The notes: generated by a model from the letters alone, not told the origin. DNA of 64,000 nucleotides from JBLHZY01 sp050633265 (GCA_050633265.1 JBOEGE010000002.1:1-64000); one strand, 5' to 3'; positions 43,325-52,178 are shown, counted from the stretch's first letter. Program-made: numbers and translations.

Positions 43325-43455
43325 TCGCTCAACATTAACTAAAATTGTATCCTATTGTCGCCAGAACAGCGCCGAAACACGTTATAATTCAGGCGAAAGG
43401 CCATATTTCCGCCCTTTTCGATTGTTACAAATGAGCAATCAAGATGGAGGCCAAA

Positions 43456-43656
43456 GTGGCAAAACTATTTAACACCCTGCGCAATTCGCGCTTCTTTTCC
43501 GATCAAAGCGGTGCAGTAACCGTTGATTGGATCGTTCTAACGGCTGCGGTCGTTGGTCTTGGCATTTCTGTCATCATGACCGCCAGCGGCGGGACAACAG
43601 GCCTTGCCCAAACCATTGACGATGGCATTGTTGCCGTTCAAGTCACCACCAATTAA
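43456..43656 (+). CDS. Flp-type pilin-like small protein
   Basis: A 66-residue protein starting at GTG 43456, chosen because GGAGG lies five bases upstream; the ATG at 43444 overlaps that site. The sequence RFFSDQSGAVTVDWIVLTAA, then a hydrophobic helix VVGLGISVIM, is the type IVb (Flp) pilin pattern with the Gly-Ala-Val cleavage region replaced by S-G-A-V-T-V. No tad/cpa genes are near, so this is an orphan; it may be a membrane peptide of related shape. Its stop interlocks with the convergent GFA gene. Confidence 0.7.
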   Translation: MAKLFNTLRNSRFFSDQSGAVTVDWIVLTAAVVGLGISVIMTASGGTTGLAQTIDDGIVAVQVTTN

Positions 43657-44027
43657 TCGTTGCGATCACTTGGATGGTTGATGCCATCCACCCATGGGAC
43701 CTCTCCAATATCAACAGGGTTCACCCCCTCGATAGCCGCGAGATTAATCCCATATTCTTCCGGGTTTGAGCGCCTCTGATGATGCGTGTAAATCCCACAG
43801 GTCGAACAAAAGTAATGTTTGGCCGTACGAGTTCCCCAAGTATACAGCGTTAGATTTTCAGCCCCCCGCAGGATTTCAACATCCTTAAGCGGCGCCGAAA
43901 CAGCTATGGCCCCCCTGCGCGCGCAATATGAGCATGTGCAGCGCCGGGCTGTGGCCAATCCATCGCTGAGCCGCACCCGCAGCTCAACCGCACCGCAATG
44001 GCAAGTGACCTTCACCGGCTCGCGCAT
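43653..44027 (-). CDS. GFA-family (CENP-V-like) zinc protein
   Basis: A 124-residue zinc fold: CHCGAVELRV (C9, C11), CTCSYCARRG, and FCSTCGIYTHH provide the Cys ligands, and the family hallmark CGxY/T is present. Such proteins bind glutathione or formaldehyde adducts by analogy to Gfa, but most members have no known substrate. The gene is convergent with the pilin-like gene, sharing a 4-bp TTAA stop overlap. Confidence 0.88.
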   Translation of the reverse strand: MREPVKVTCHCGAVELRVRLSDGLATARRCTCSYCARRGAIAVSAPLKDVEILRGAENLTLYTWGTRTAKHYFCSTCGIYTHHQRRSNPEEYGINLAAIEGVNPVDIGEVPWVDGINHPSDRND

Positions 44028-44142
44028 TGCCTGCCCTCCATTTCATTCAAATTTGCCCAAGCATAAGCCACAGCGGCACTTTACACCAAGGGCCAAAAAG
44101 CTATGGTCTGCGCAGATCGCCGCTTGGCGCAAATCGCCGGAT

Positions 44143-44229
44143 GCGGGCGTGATGGAATGGTAGACATACCAGACTTAAAATCTGTTGGGCCTTGTGCCCG
44201 TGTGGGTTCGAGTCCCACCGCCCGCACCA
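44143..44229 (+). tRNA. tRNA-Leu (UAA)
   Basis: An 87-base gene: acceptor GCGGGCG paired with CGCCCGC, a D-arm GATGGAATGGTAGACATACC, anticodon stem-loop AGACTTAAAATCT with anticodon TAA, a long variable arm (class II) GTTGGGCCTTGTGCCCGT, T-arm GTGGGTTCGAGTCCCAC, discriminator A and encoded CCA. The features fit tRNA-Leu. Confidence 0.95.
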
Positions 44230-44314
44230 CATATCATTGAAATCCCCACCGCGCGTTGAACGCCGTGGATCGGTTTTTGCTAAGGCGTTGCGCTGCTGGG
44301 GCGATTACCACGGG

Positions 44315-45127
44315 CTAGCGTTCAATCCGCCCGGCCATAATCGCAATCGCTTTTTGATAAACGCCCGCCGCATTCCATGCTTGGATCACGCGAAAATTCG
44401 GCTGGCCTTCTTGAAAGCCTTGCCCCGGTTTCCAGCCCTTCTGGCGCAGAAAATTCGCCGTCGAGGCAAGCGCATCCGATTGCGTTGTCAGATCAATGCG
44501 CCCGTTGCCATCGCCATCAACACCATATTTCAAAACATTGCCGGTGAGAAATTGCGTATGGCCAACCTCACCATGCATCGCGCCTTTGGTCGCCGGCGAA
44601 AGATGCCCCTTATCGACCAGCTTCAGCGCGCCGATAAGATGGCCGGTGAAAAACTCCGAGCGGCGGCAATCATAGCTTAACGTCGCCACAGCCGAGAGCA
44701 CATTCGCATCCCCCATAAAGCGGCCAAAGCCTGTCTCCATCCCGTGGATCGCAACGATAACCCCGGCCGGAACGCCGTATTGCTTCTCTAAAGAGGCATA
44801 AAACGCCGGGTTCTGCGCGATCCGCTTGCGCCCTTGGGCAACAATCGTATCGGCGCCACGCACAGACATGAATTTCTCAAGCGAATATTTGAAGCTCTTT
44901 TGATTGCGATCCGCGGCGATGGTGCGGGTGGCATAGGTTGTTTTGGCCAGAGCATCGAGCCCGCGCGCGCCGATCCCTGCGCGTTTGGCCTCGCCTGCGA
45001 AATCCGATTTCCATTGGGCAAACCCGCCCGAGGTATTGCCGCAAGTCGCGGCTTGCGCGGCAGGGGCAAAAAGCGCAAGCGCGCCAATGGCCGCCGCAGC
45101 AAACAGAGGGCGAATGAAAATTGGCAT
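44315..45127 (-). CDS. Lytic murein transglycosylase (MltB family)
   Basis: A 270-residue precursor starting MPIFIRPLFAAAAIG at 45127 with a signal peptide cleaved near AAQA. The transglycosylase domain holds the catalytic Glu in VAIHGMETGFGRFMGD and the conserved HGEVGHTQFLTGNVLKYGVD plus SDALASTANFLRQKGW. It cleaves peptidoglycan with 1,6-anhydro ends in the periplasm. It lacks a lipobox, so it is soluble (MltB_2 type) rather than lipid-anchored. It is monocistronic, between tRNA-Leu and metG. Confidence 0.9.
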   Translation of the reverse strand: MPIFIRPLFAAAAIGALALFAPAAQAATCGNTSGGFAQWKSDFAGEAKRAGIGARGLDALAKTTYATRTIAADRNQKSFKYSLEKFMSVRGADTIVAQGRKRIAQNPAFYASLEKQYGVPAGVIVAIHGMETGFGRFMGDANVLSAVATLSYDCRRSEFFTGHLIGALKLVDKGHLSPATKGAMHGEVGHTQFLTGNVLKYGVDGDGNGRIDLTTQSDALASTANFLRQKGWKPGQGFQEGQPNFRVIQAWNAAGVYQKAIAIMAGRIER

Positions 45128-45221
45128 GGCTGGGGCTCCGCAAATGGACAAACAATAACTGCGCCCAGTTTAGGCGTAGTTTTGTCAGCCGCAAGGGCTG
45201 GAATTCATGGCCTGCTCTGGG

Positions 45222-46940
45222 TTAGTCGCGCTGGCCCGAGAATTTCTCCGCCCAAGCTTCGCGATCCTCATCAGAGATTTTCGCAAACAATACCTCAGGA
45301 ACGCTGAACGCATGGCCGGGTTTGAGCGCGCTCAGCGCCGCCCGAACATCACCGGGCCAAGCTGTGCCCGCAGCATTCATCGATGTCAGCATCGAGGCGG
45401 TCGCATCGGGAATAAACGGCTCTGAAAGCACCGCATAAAGCGGGATCAGATTAAGCGCAAAGCGGATTTGCGCGGCGGCCAGCTCTGGATCTTCCTTGAA
45501 GGTCGACCACGGCGCATTCTCTTGCAAATACTCATTCCCAAGCGCCCAGATCGCGCGCAATTCAGAGGCGGATTTGCGCACATCCATTGCCTCCATATGG
45601 CCCTCATAGGCGCGAATGCGCGCCTCAAGATCGGCAATAAACGCAGGATCAGCGGCCATATCCGGCCCGCCTTCTGGCAGAGCCTCGCCAAATTTCGAGC
45701 GGCAGAATTTTGTTACCCGGCTGATGAAATTGCCCAAAACATCCGCCAAGTCTTTGTTCACGCTGGCTTGGAAATTCTCCCAAGTGAACTCAGAATCCGA
45801 GCTTTCCGGCGCATGGCTCAGCAGCCACCAGCGCCAGTAATCCGATGGCAGGATCGACAGCGCCTGATCCATAAACACGCCGCGCCCAAGCGATGTGCTG
45901 AACTGGCCGCCATCATAATTGAGGTAGTTAAACGACTTGATGTAATCGACCATCTTCCACGGCTCACCCGAGCCAAGCATCGTGGCAGGAAAGCTAAGTG
46001 TATGAAAAGGCACGTTATCTTTGCCCATGAATTGCACATAGCGCACATCATCCGCGCCCTTGTCGGTGCGCCACCAGCGCTCCCAATCTGCTGCCTTAAG
46101 CCCGTTGGCCTCGGCCCATTCCGCGCCGGCCGCGATATATTCAATCGGCGCATCAAACCAAACATAGAAGACTTTGCCCTCCATCCCCGGCCAAGGCGCA
46201 TCGCCCCGCTTTACCGGAACGCCCCATTCCAAATCGCGCGTGATGCCACGGTCGCGCAAACCGTCGCCATCATTGAGCCATTTGCGCGCAATCGAGGTGG
46301 TGAGGATCGGCCAATCGGTCTTTTCATCAATCCAAGCATTGAGCTTATCGCGCATCTGGCTTTGCTTGAGAAACAGGTGCTTGGTTTCGCGCACTTCAAG
46401 ATCCGTGCTACCCGAAATGGCGCTGCGCGGATTGATCAGATCGGTGGGCGAGAGCTGCTTGGTGCATTCCTCGCATTGATCGCCGCGCGCGCGCTCATGG
46501 CCGCAATTGGGGCAGGTGCCCTCAATATAGCGATCCGGCAAAAAGCGCCCGTCCGCATTAGAATATACTTGCCGCTCAGAGACTTCCTCAATCAGGCCTG
46601 CCTCAAAAAGCTTGCCAGCCAAATGCTGGGTCAGTTCGCGGTTTTGATCCGAGGAAGAGCGCCCGAAATGATCAAAAGAAAGCCGAAACCCGCGCGCAAT
46701 CTCGCCCTGAACCTCATGCATCTCGGCGCAATATTCATCCACAGGCTTGCCCGCTTTGGCCGCCGCAAGTTCGGCCGGTGTGCCATGCTCATCCGTTGCA
46801 CAAAGAAACAAAACCTCATGCCCGCGCGCCCGGCAGTAGCGCGCATAAAGATCCGCCGGCAATTGCGAGCCAACAAGATTGCCTAAGTGTTTGATCCCAT
46901 TGATATAGGGCAGGGCGGAAGTGATGAGCGTGCGTTGCAT
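45222..46940 (-). CDS. metG: Methionyl-tRNA synthetase
   Basis: A 572-residue class I synthetase starting MQRTLITSALPYINGIKHLG at 46940, with the HIGH-like motif in the first residues (I-K-H-L-G-N). The zinc knuckle is CPNCGHERARGDQCEECTK, and the KMSKS loop appears as FSTSLGRGVFMD, the Rhodobacterales-type variant. The anticodon-binding helix bundle follows (about residues 400-570). There is no C-terminal tRNA-binding EMAP domain. It charges elongator and initiator tRNA-Met. The gene is monocistronic. Confidence 0.95.
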   Translation of the reverse strand: MQRTLITSALPYINGIKHLGNLVGSQLPADLYARYCRARGHEVLFLCATDEHGTPAELAAAKAGKPVDEYCAEMHEVQGEIARGFRLSFDHFGRSSSDQNRELTQHLAGKLFEAGLIEEVSERQVYSNADGRFLPDRYIEGTCPNCGHERARGDQCEECTKQLSPTDLINPRSAISGSTDLEVRETKHLFLKQSQMRDKLNAWIDEKTDWPILTTSIARKWLNDGDGLRDRGITRDLEWGVPVKRGDAPWPGMEGKVFYVWFDAPIEYIAAGAEWAEANGLKAADWERWWRTDKGADDVRYVQFMGKDNVPFHTLSFPATMLGSGEPWKMVDYIKSFNYLNYDGGQFSTSLGRGVFMDQALSILPSDYWRWWLLSHAPESSDSEFTWENFQASVNKDLADVLGNFISRVTKFCRSKFGEALPEGGPDMAADPAFIADLEARIRAYEGHMEAMDVRKSASELRAIWALGNEYLQENAPWSTFKEDPELAAAQIRFALNLIPLYAVLSEPFIPDATASMLTSMNAAGTAWPGDVRAALSALKPGHAFSVPEVLFAKISDEDREAWAEKFSGQRD

Positions 46941-47131
46941 ATGCGCGGCCTTTTTGGGATGTGTCTTTGAATTTGTTTGTGAAATAGCGCCTTTTGGCCG
47001 GGCTGGCCAGAGGCGGCGTTGCAAGGGCAGGGCGGCGGCCCCTTGCACGGGCAAACGAGGGGCTGGAACAATGGGCGCGCTCTGATATGACTATGCAAAA
47101 GGCAAAATGCCGCAAATTGGGTGGTCGAGTG

Positions 47132-47488
47132 ATGCGCAGAGCAGTTTCAATTCTGATGGTGGCGGGGCTGGCCTTGGGCGCATGCGTGCCCAAAGACAAA
47201 GAGAGCCAAGAGCTTGATACCGGGCTTGCGGGCTATAATCCCAAACTTTTCGAGACCCAAAAAGCCGATTGTATCGCGCGCGGCGGGCAGTTTGGGCGCG
47301 GCGGGCTTTCGGGCGGATATGTCTGCTTTGAGACGCCGCGCGATGCGGGCAAATCTTGCTCCAAAGCCTCCGATTGCGAAAGCGCTTGCTTGGCGCGCTC
47401 GCGCACTTGTTCGCCGATCAAGCCGGTGTTTGGCTGTGTGGATGTGCTGACGCAAAGCGGGCGTCCCTCAACCCTGTGCATAGATTGA
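47132..47488 (+). CDS. Small cysteine-rich lipoprotein
   Basis: A 118-residue protein starting MRRAVSILMVAGLALGACVP at 47132, where LGAC is a lipobox. After the lipidated Cys the mature part has about eight further Cys in pairs (CIARGG, YVCFETP, SCSKASDCESACLARSRTC, GCVDVL), suggesting disulfides in the periplasm. No family recognised. It overlaps the lipocalin gene by one base (TGATG), so the two are probably expressed together; the longer upstream frame is disfavoured because the signal would be internal. Confidence 0.7.
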   Translation: MRRAVSILMVAGLALGACVPKDKESQELDTGLAGYNPKLFETQKADCIARGGQFGRGGLSGGYVCFETPRDAGKSCSKASDCESACLARSRTCSPIKPVFGCVDVLTQSGRPSTLCID

Positions 47489-47982
47489 TGCGCGCCGCTT
47501 TCCTGAGCTTGGGGTTGTTTCTGGCGGCCTGTACGGCGCCGCAGATTGGGCCAAGCTACCGCGCGGCGGGGGCGCAAATCTCTTCGGCGGCGGGCTTTGA
47601 TCCGCTGCGATTTGCGGGCCGTTGGTATGAGGTCGCGGGCTTTCATTCGGGCAATTGCGCGGTTGGTGCGATCACATTTACAGTGCAGAATAGCGGCGAG
47701 TTGCTGATCACCGAAGGCCCATGTTCAAGCGCCAAGCCGCGCCAGAGATTGGCCAAAATCAGCGGCCCGGGGCGGCTTTCGCCCATAGATGGCGCTGCGC
47801 CGCTTTGGCTGCTGTGGATCGACAGCGGCTATCGCAGCGCCGTGATCGGAACGCCGGATGGCTCCTTTGGCTATATCCTCAACCGAACCCGCAAAATCCC
47901 TCAAGATCGTCTCAATGCTGCGCGCGAAGTGCTTGATTTTAATGGATATGATCTGGGCGCTTTGAAGCCCTCGGGCTATTAG
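47488..47982 (+). CDS. Lipocalin-family lipoprotein
   Basis: A 164-residue lipoprotein starting MRAAFLSLGLFLAAC with a lipobox L-A-A-C. The mature part shows the lipocalin motif FAGRWYEVAGF, then strands such as AITFTVQNSGELLITEG and a late GYILNRTRKIP. Blc-like outer-membrane lipocalins bind lipids or lysophospholipids. Its ATG overlaps the preceding lipoprotein stop. It is followed at 1 bp by the dehydrogenase-thioesterase fusion in the same direction, so up to four genes (47132-50181) may form one transcript. Confidence 0.82.
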   Translation: MRAAFLSLGLFLAACTAPQIGPSYRAAGAQISSAAGFDPLRFAGRWYEVAGFHSGNCAVGAITFTVQNSGELLITEGPCSSAKPRQRLAKISGPGRLSPIDGAAPLWLLWIDSGYRSAVIGTPDGSFGYILNRTRKIPQDRLNAAREVLDFNGYDLGALKPSGY

Positions 47983-47983
47983 A

Positions 47984-49213
47984 ATGGCCGCGCAGATTGC
48001 CATCCTTGGGCTTGGGGCGTGCGGCGCGGGATGGGCCGCACGGCTTTGCCTGATGGGGCATGATCTGGCGCTGTTTGATACCGATAGCGGCGCGAGCGGC
48101 CGGGTCGAGGCGGCGGTGAGCCGGGCCAAAATCGCCTTGCCCGGCCTTTATGATGCGCCGCTGCCCGCCATGGGCAGGCTGCATTGGCATGAGACGATTT
48201 CGCAAACCGTTGAGCGCGCCGATTGGATCATCGAGGCTCTGCCCGCGCGGCTCGATCTCAAGCGCAAAGCCTTGCAAACGGTGCAAAGCCACTGCCCGGT
48301 TGAGGCGGTGATCACATCGGCGGGCGGCTTTCCCCTTGAAGAGATACAAGCCTGCGCAAGCCGACCAGAGCAGGTTATGGGTGCAGAGGCCTCAGATAAA
48401 AGCGCGCTGATCCCCTTTGTTGAACTCGCCGCCAATGGGCGCAACACGGCCAGCGCCATCGCCAAAATGACAGCGCTTTTGGAGGGCGCAGGCTTTGTCG
48501 TTCAGCGCTCTCAGGGGCTGCAAGCGCGGTTCATGGCGGCCCTAAACGCAGAGATCAAAACCGCCCTAAGCGAGGGCCATGACCAAAGCGAAATCGCCGC
48601 CGTTTTGAGCCAAGCCATCGGCCCCGCTTTGGCGGGCCGCGCGGATGATGCGGCCCTCATCGCGATGCTGCGCGCGCGCCGCTCAAGCTACCGCGCCGAT
48701 ACCGGGCCATTACGCAAATTTGAGGCCAAAGCGGCGCAAAGCGATGATCTGCTCAGCGGCCCGGTGAACACGCTGAACATGGCCGTGCCGATGGATTGGA
48801 CCGATTACAACGGCCATATGACGGAGGCCAAATACCTTGAGGCCTTCGGCTTTGCCACGGATCGCTTTATGGCGCTTGTTGGGGTCGATGCGGCCTATAT
48901 CGCCAAAAACAATAGCTTTTTTACCGCCGAAACTCATATTCGCCATCTCGATGAGGCCCATATCGGCGCCCCTCTGTCCATCACCACGCTGTGCTTGATC
49001 GGGGAGGGCAAGAAGATGTCGCTCTGGCATGAATTGCGCTCTGAGGGGCGGCTTTTGGCCACGGCGGAAAATATGATGATCCATGTAAGCCTTGAAACGC
49101 GCCGCGCAATTGCGCCGCTTGATCCTGTGGCCCGGCGGATTGAGGCCGTGGCCGCAGCCCATGCCAAACTCCCGCGCCCAAAAGGCATGGGCCGCGCGAT
49201 TGGGCAGCGCTGA
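47984..49213 (+). CDS. Carnitine dehydrogenase-like / thioesterase fusion, dehydrogenase half degenerate
   Basis: A 409-residue two-domain protein. Residues 1-250 resemble L-carnitine dehydrogenase of the 3-hydroxyacyl-CoA dehydrogenase type, with the Rossmann start IAILGLGACGAGWAARL and DLALFDTDS. The family's catalytic His segment, normally a G-H-P-F-N-P-like loop after the HPE-like strand, reads MGAEASDKSALIPFVELA, so the His is missing. Residues about 262-409 are a hotdog thioesterase (AVPMDWTDYNGHMTEAKYLE), as in the betainyl-CoA thioesterase half of known fusions. The thioesterase half looks intact, the dehydrogenase half may be inactive. No other carnitine genes are near. Confidence 0.7.
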   Translation: MAAQIAILGLGACGAGWAARLCLMGHDLALFDTDSGASGRVEAAVSRAKIALPGLYDAPLPAMGRLHWHETISQTVERADWIIEALPARLDLKRKALQTVQSHCPVEAVITSAGGFPLEEIQACASRPEQVMGAEASDKSALIPFVELAANGRNTASAIAKMTALLEGAGFVVQRSQGLQARFMAALNAEIKTALSEGHDQSEIAAVLSQAIGPALAGRADDAALIAMLRARRSSYRADTGPLRKFEAKAAQSDDLLSGPVNTLNMAVPMDWTDYNGHMTEAKYLEAFGFATDRFMALVGVDAAYIAKNNSFFTAETHIRHLDEAHIGAPLSITTLCLIGEGKKMSLWHELRSEGRLLATAENMMIHVSLETRRAIAPLDPVARRIEAVAAAHAKLPRPKGMGRAIGQR

Positions 49214-50181
49214 TGGAGATCTGGATCGGCTTTACTCTGGCTGCGGCATTTGCCCAAACCCTGCGTTTCATGCTGCAAAAATCGCTCAAAACTACCCGGC
49301 TTTCAACAGCAGGGGCGACTTTTGCGCGCTTTGTCTATTCCGCCCCGCTGGTGGCGCTTGGGGTGCTCGCCTTTAGCGCGCTTTCGGGGCAAGACCTGCC
49401 CAAAATCCCGCCGCGTTTCTGGGCCTATGCGCTGAGCGGGGGCTTGGCGCAAATTCTGGCAACCATGTGCGTTGTTTCGCTGTTTGCCCGGCGCAATTTT
49501 GCCGTTGGGATCACTTTTAAGAAGACCGAAGTGATGCAAACGGCGCTTTTGGGCTTTGTGATCCTTGGTGAAAGCGTTGCGCCTTTGGGCTGGCTGGCGA
49601 TTGGGATCGGCTTTGGCGCGGTGCTTTTGCTTTCGCCCATGCCGAAATCAGAGCCGAATGCAGAGCCAGCAACGGGGCCAGCAGCGGGGCCGAATATGGG
49701 GCGCGCGCTTGCGCCGGGGGGGCTGCACCTTGGGCGGTTTTTCAACCCCTCCGCCGGGCTTGGGCTGCTTTCAGGGGTGTTTTTTGCGATTTCAGCGGTG
49801 GGTTATCGCGGCGCCTCGCTCTCATTAGAAACGGGCGATGTATTGCTCAGCGCGGGCGTCACGCTGGCACTGGTGACCATGAGCCAAACCCTTGCAATGG
49901 CGCTTTATTTGGCCGGGTTTGAACGCGGCGAGATGGGCAAAGTTTTCAAAGCCTGGCGCTTGGCTGGGCTGGTTGGGATCGCTTCGATGATCGGCTCATA
50001 TTGCTGGTTTACGGCCTTTACCCTACAAAACGCGGCCTATGTGAATGCGCTTGGGCAGGTCGAGCTTTTGTTCTCGCTGCTTGCCTCTGTGCTGTTTTTC
50101 CGCGAACGGATCAGCAGGCGCGAAATGGCCGGGATCGCGCTTTTGCTGCTCTCGATCCTGATCCTAATCGCGGTACTTTGA
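49213..50181 (+). CDS. DMT/EamA-family membrane transporter
   Basis: A 322-residue protein with about ten transmembrane helices in two EamA repeats (residues 4-140 and 176-322), separated by a Pro/Ala/Gly-rich cytoplasmic loop near PATGPAAGPNMG. The end is typical of EamA: FFRERISRREMAGIALLLLS. Probable metabolite exporter of unknown substrate. Its start ATG shares a base with the stop of the previous gene (TGATG), and its 3' end overlaps the convergent NUDIX gene by 18 bp. Confidence 0.85.
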   Translation: MEIWIGFTLAAAFAQTLRFMLQKSLKTTRLSTAGATFARFVYSAPLVALGVLAFSALSGQDLPKIPPRFWAYALSGGLAQILATMCVVSLFARRNFAVGITFKKTEVMQTALLGFVILGESVAPLGWLAIGIGFGAVLLLSPMPKSEPNAEPATGPAAGPNMGRALAPGGLHLGRFFNPSAGLGLLSGVFFAISAVGYRGASLSLETGDVLLSAGVTLALVTMSQTLAMALYLAGFERGEMGKVFKAWRLAGLVGIASMIGSYCWFTAFTLQNAAYVNALGQVELLFSLLASVLFFRERISRREMAGIALLLLSILILIAVL

Positions 50182-50880
50182 TTGCGCCTGCGCCCCGAGC
50201 CGCGCAAAGATCCGCTCCTCATCCTTATCGTGGAAAAACGGAACCGTTTCCGGCGCGCCGATACTGGGCAGGATCTTGGCAACTTCGGCCAAAACGACCT
50301 CGGTGATAAAGGGCAGGTTGAAACTGCGCGCCTCCTCAATGGGGATCCATTGAAGATGGCTCAACTCATCCGAGGCGCGCGAAAAATCATCCAGATCCCC
50401 CGCCAAATGCGCCGCATCGGCCAGCAAAAAGCGTGCGTCAAACCGGCGTGGCCGCCCCGGCGGGGTGATGGCGCGAAAGACAAAATGCAGCATATCGGCG
50501 GCCGGAACATGGCCCGTTGCAGCAAAATCAACCCAATCCTCGGGCGGCTCAATCTCCCACGCGCCCTTGCGGCCCATGATAAGGCCCGCTTCTTCCCAAA
50601 GCTCACGGATGGCCGCCGTGGCCAAGGCATGGGGCAGCGTGTCAAAATCAAGCGGGGCAAGGGCCTCTTCGCCCAAACGGGTGCGGCATGGCTCGGGCAT
50701 CGGGCGGGCCAACGGCACAGAGCTATCGCCGCGATCAACCGCCCCGCCGGGAAAGACGAATTTATTGGGCATGAAGGCGGCTTTTTCGCCGCGCTGGCCC
50801 ATCAGGATGCTTGGGCTTGATCCTGCATCGCGCACCAGAATGAGGGTCGCTGCATTGCGAATGGCTGATTTATCGATCAT
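50164..50880 (-). CDS. NUDIX hydrolase
   Basis: A 238-residue protein with a NUDIX box core AAIRELWEEAGL and preceding FVFPGGAVDRGD; the N-terminal strand NAATLILVRDAG is typical of CoA- or nucleotide-type members. It hydrolyses an X-linked nucleoside diphosphate; the substrate is not evident. It overlaps the EamA gene's 3' end by 18 bp on the opposite strand, which is more than the 4-bp interlocks seen elsewhere. It is followed upstream by DUF983 (33 bp), forming a NUDIX-DUF983 pair that recurs in Rhodobacterales. Confidence 0.87.
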   Translation of the reverse strand: MIDKSAIRNAATLILVRDAGSSPSILMGQRGEKAAFMPNKFVFPGGAVDRGDSSVPLARPMPEPCRTRLGEEALAPLDFDTLPHALATAAIRELWEEAGLIMGRKGAWEIEPPEDWVDFAATGHVPAADMLHFVFRAITPPGRPRRFDARFLLADAAHLAGDLDDFSRASDELSHLQWIPIEEARSFNLPFITEVVLAEVAKILPSIGAPETVPFFHDKDEERIFARLGAQAQSKYRD

Positions 50881-50912
50881 CGCGTTCTTCTCCCAAGAGG
50901 GCCGGGAAATCG

Positions 50913-51332
50913 CTACTTTTCAATGGGTTGGCGCTGATGATCAAAGCCATGCATGCGCTTGGCCCATTGGAACGCAACCGTCATCCCCTTTAGCCTTGGC
51001 AAAAGGTATAGCGAAAGCGCGACACATCCAACCGTAAAGACAGTCGCCAAAACAAGCGGATCCGGGCGATAGCGCATAAAGGCCCAAAGCAGCGTTGGCG
51101 CAAGCAAATGCCCGACGATCAAAATGGTAAGATACGCCGGCCCGTCATCGGCGCGCGCCGGGCTCAGATCTTCGCTGCAAACCGGGCAAGTATCGCGCAG
51201 TTTGAGATAGCCTTTGAGCATCTGCCCGCCCCCGCATGAGGGGCAGCGCCGCCGCCAGCCGCGCAGCAGAGCAGGGCGTATGGGGCGCTCGGGGGGCATG
51301 GGCATATCTCGCTTTGGTCTCGTTTGGGTCAT
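50913..51332 (-). CDS. DUF983 zinc-ribbon membrane protein
   Basis: A 139-residue protein starting MTQTRPKRDMPMP at 51332 after the unlikely long leader of the larger frame. Two CxxC pairs form a zinc ribbon (RRRCPSCGGGQM and RDTCPVCSEDL), then two transmembrane helices (about residues 70-90 and 97-118). This matches DUF983, of unknown function. It lies just upstream of the NUDIX gene on the same strand. Confidence 0.88.
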   Translation of the reverse strand: MTQTRPKRDMPMPPERPIRPALLRGWRRRCPSCGGGQMLKGYLKLRDTCPVCSEDLSPARADDGPAYLTILIVGHLLAPTLLWAFMRYRPDPLVLATVFTVGCVALSLYLLPRLKGMTVAFQWAKRMHGFDHQRQPIEK

Positions 51333-51582
51333 AGCGCTAACATAGTGGCGTTGTGGCTTAGGAGAAGGGGGAAGTGGCGCTTGCGGCGCTGTGTCTCGCC
51401 CTGTGCGAGAAAAAAGGGCCGCCACCACCCCGAAAAGAAAAGCGCATCGCAAAGGTTTTTCGAATTATCTGCGACGGAACTGCCGGGCCCGCCCGTATAC
51501 CCCTTAGATCGCCGGGCAAGATGGCCCCGCGACGAGGACGAAACAGGCAAAAGATCCTGTTGAAATAATGGAGTAGTCGACA

Positions 51583-52122
51583 ATGATGAAGAAAACCCTG
51601 ATTTCCGCACTTGCTTTGGTTGCTGTTCTTGGCACAAGCCTGTCTGCCTCTGCCCGCAATGCAGATGGCGAGGGCCATATGAGGCACTCTGGCGGCATGG
51701 GCGGCGAGATCGTTACCAACTTTGAGGCGATTGACACAGACGGCAATGGCGCCCTCTCTGCGGCCGAAATGGAAGCCTATAAGAAGGCCCGTTTTGACGC
51801 CGCCGATACCAATGGCGATGGCGCGCTTTCCGCAGAAGAACTCACCGCGCAACATCAAGCAAAACAGGCCGAACGCGCCGCTGAACGCCAAGCCAAGATG
51901 ATCGAAAAGCACGATAAAGATGGCAGCGGCACCCTCAGCCTTGATGAGATGAGCTCGGATCGTTCGGCCAAGATGTTTGATCGCCTCGACAGCGATGACA
52001 ATGGCGAGATTTCTAAAGAAGAGCTTGAAAAGGCCAAGGAGCGCTTTGCCAGCCGTCGCGGCGGGCATGGTGGCAAAGGCGGGCATGGTGAATCCCGCGG
52101 CCATGGCAACCGCTCAGAGTAA
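51583..52122 (+). CDS. Periplasmic four EF-hand protein
   Basis: A 179-residue precursor with a signal peptide (MMKKTLISALALVAVLG, cleavage near SASA). Four EF-hand calcium loops follow: DTDGNGALSAAE, DTNGDGALSAEE, DKDGSGTLSLDE and DSDDNGEISKEE, all with the Asp/Asn ligands and the final Glu. The C-terminus is rich in Gly/His (GGHGGKGGHGESRGHG), a likely additional metal site. It is a calcium sensor or buffer in the periplasm. Directly downstream lie the ECF sigma, anti-sigma and metal-sensor genes. A GGAAC element at 51476-51480 upstream could be an ECF -35, but the spacing to a GTATA is not standard. Confidence 0.85.
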   Translation: MMKKTLISALALVAVLGTSLSASARNADGEGHMRHSGGMGGEIVTNFEAIDTDGNGALSAAEMEAYKKARFDAADTNGDGALSAEELTAQHQAKQAERAAERQAKMIEKHDKDGSGTLSLDEMSSDRSAKMFDRLDSDDNGEISKEELEKAKERFASRRGGHGGKGGHGESRGHGNRSE

Positions 52123-52140
52123 CGCTATACTCTGAAATCT

Positions 52141-52178
52141 GGGGCGGGGCGCAATGTCCCCTTGTGCGCCGCCCCTTG
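52141..52178 (+). terminator. Strong hairpin between EF-hand gene and ECF sigma gene
   Basis: GGGGCGGGGCGCA pairs with TGCGCCGCCCC around a short loop containing ATGTCCCCTT, followed by a short TTGATT. It lies 18 bp after the EF-hand stop and 40 bp before the sigma-factor start, so it should reduce read-through into the sigma gene. Confidence 0.6.

Noticed and set aside
45468..46886. A 472-residue rightward frame
   Set aside because: Antisense to metG; arginine-rich nonsense product with no motif.
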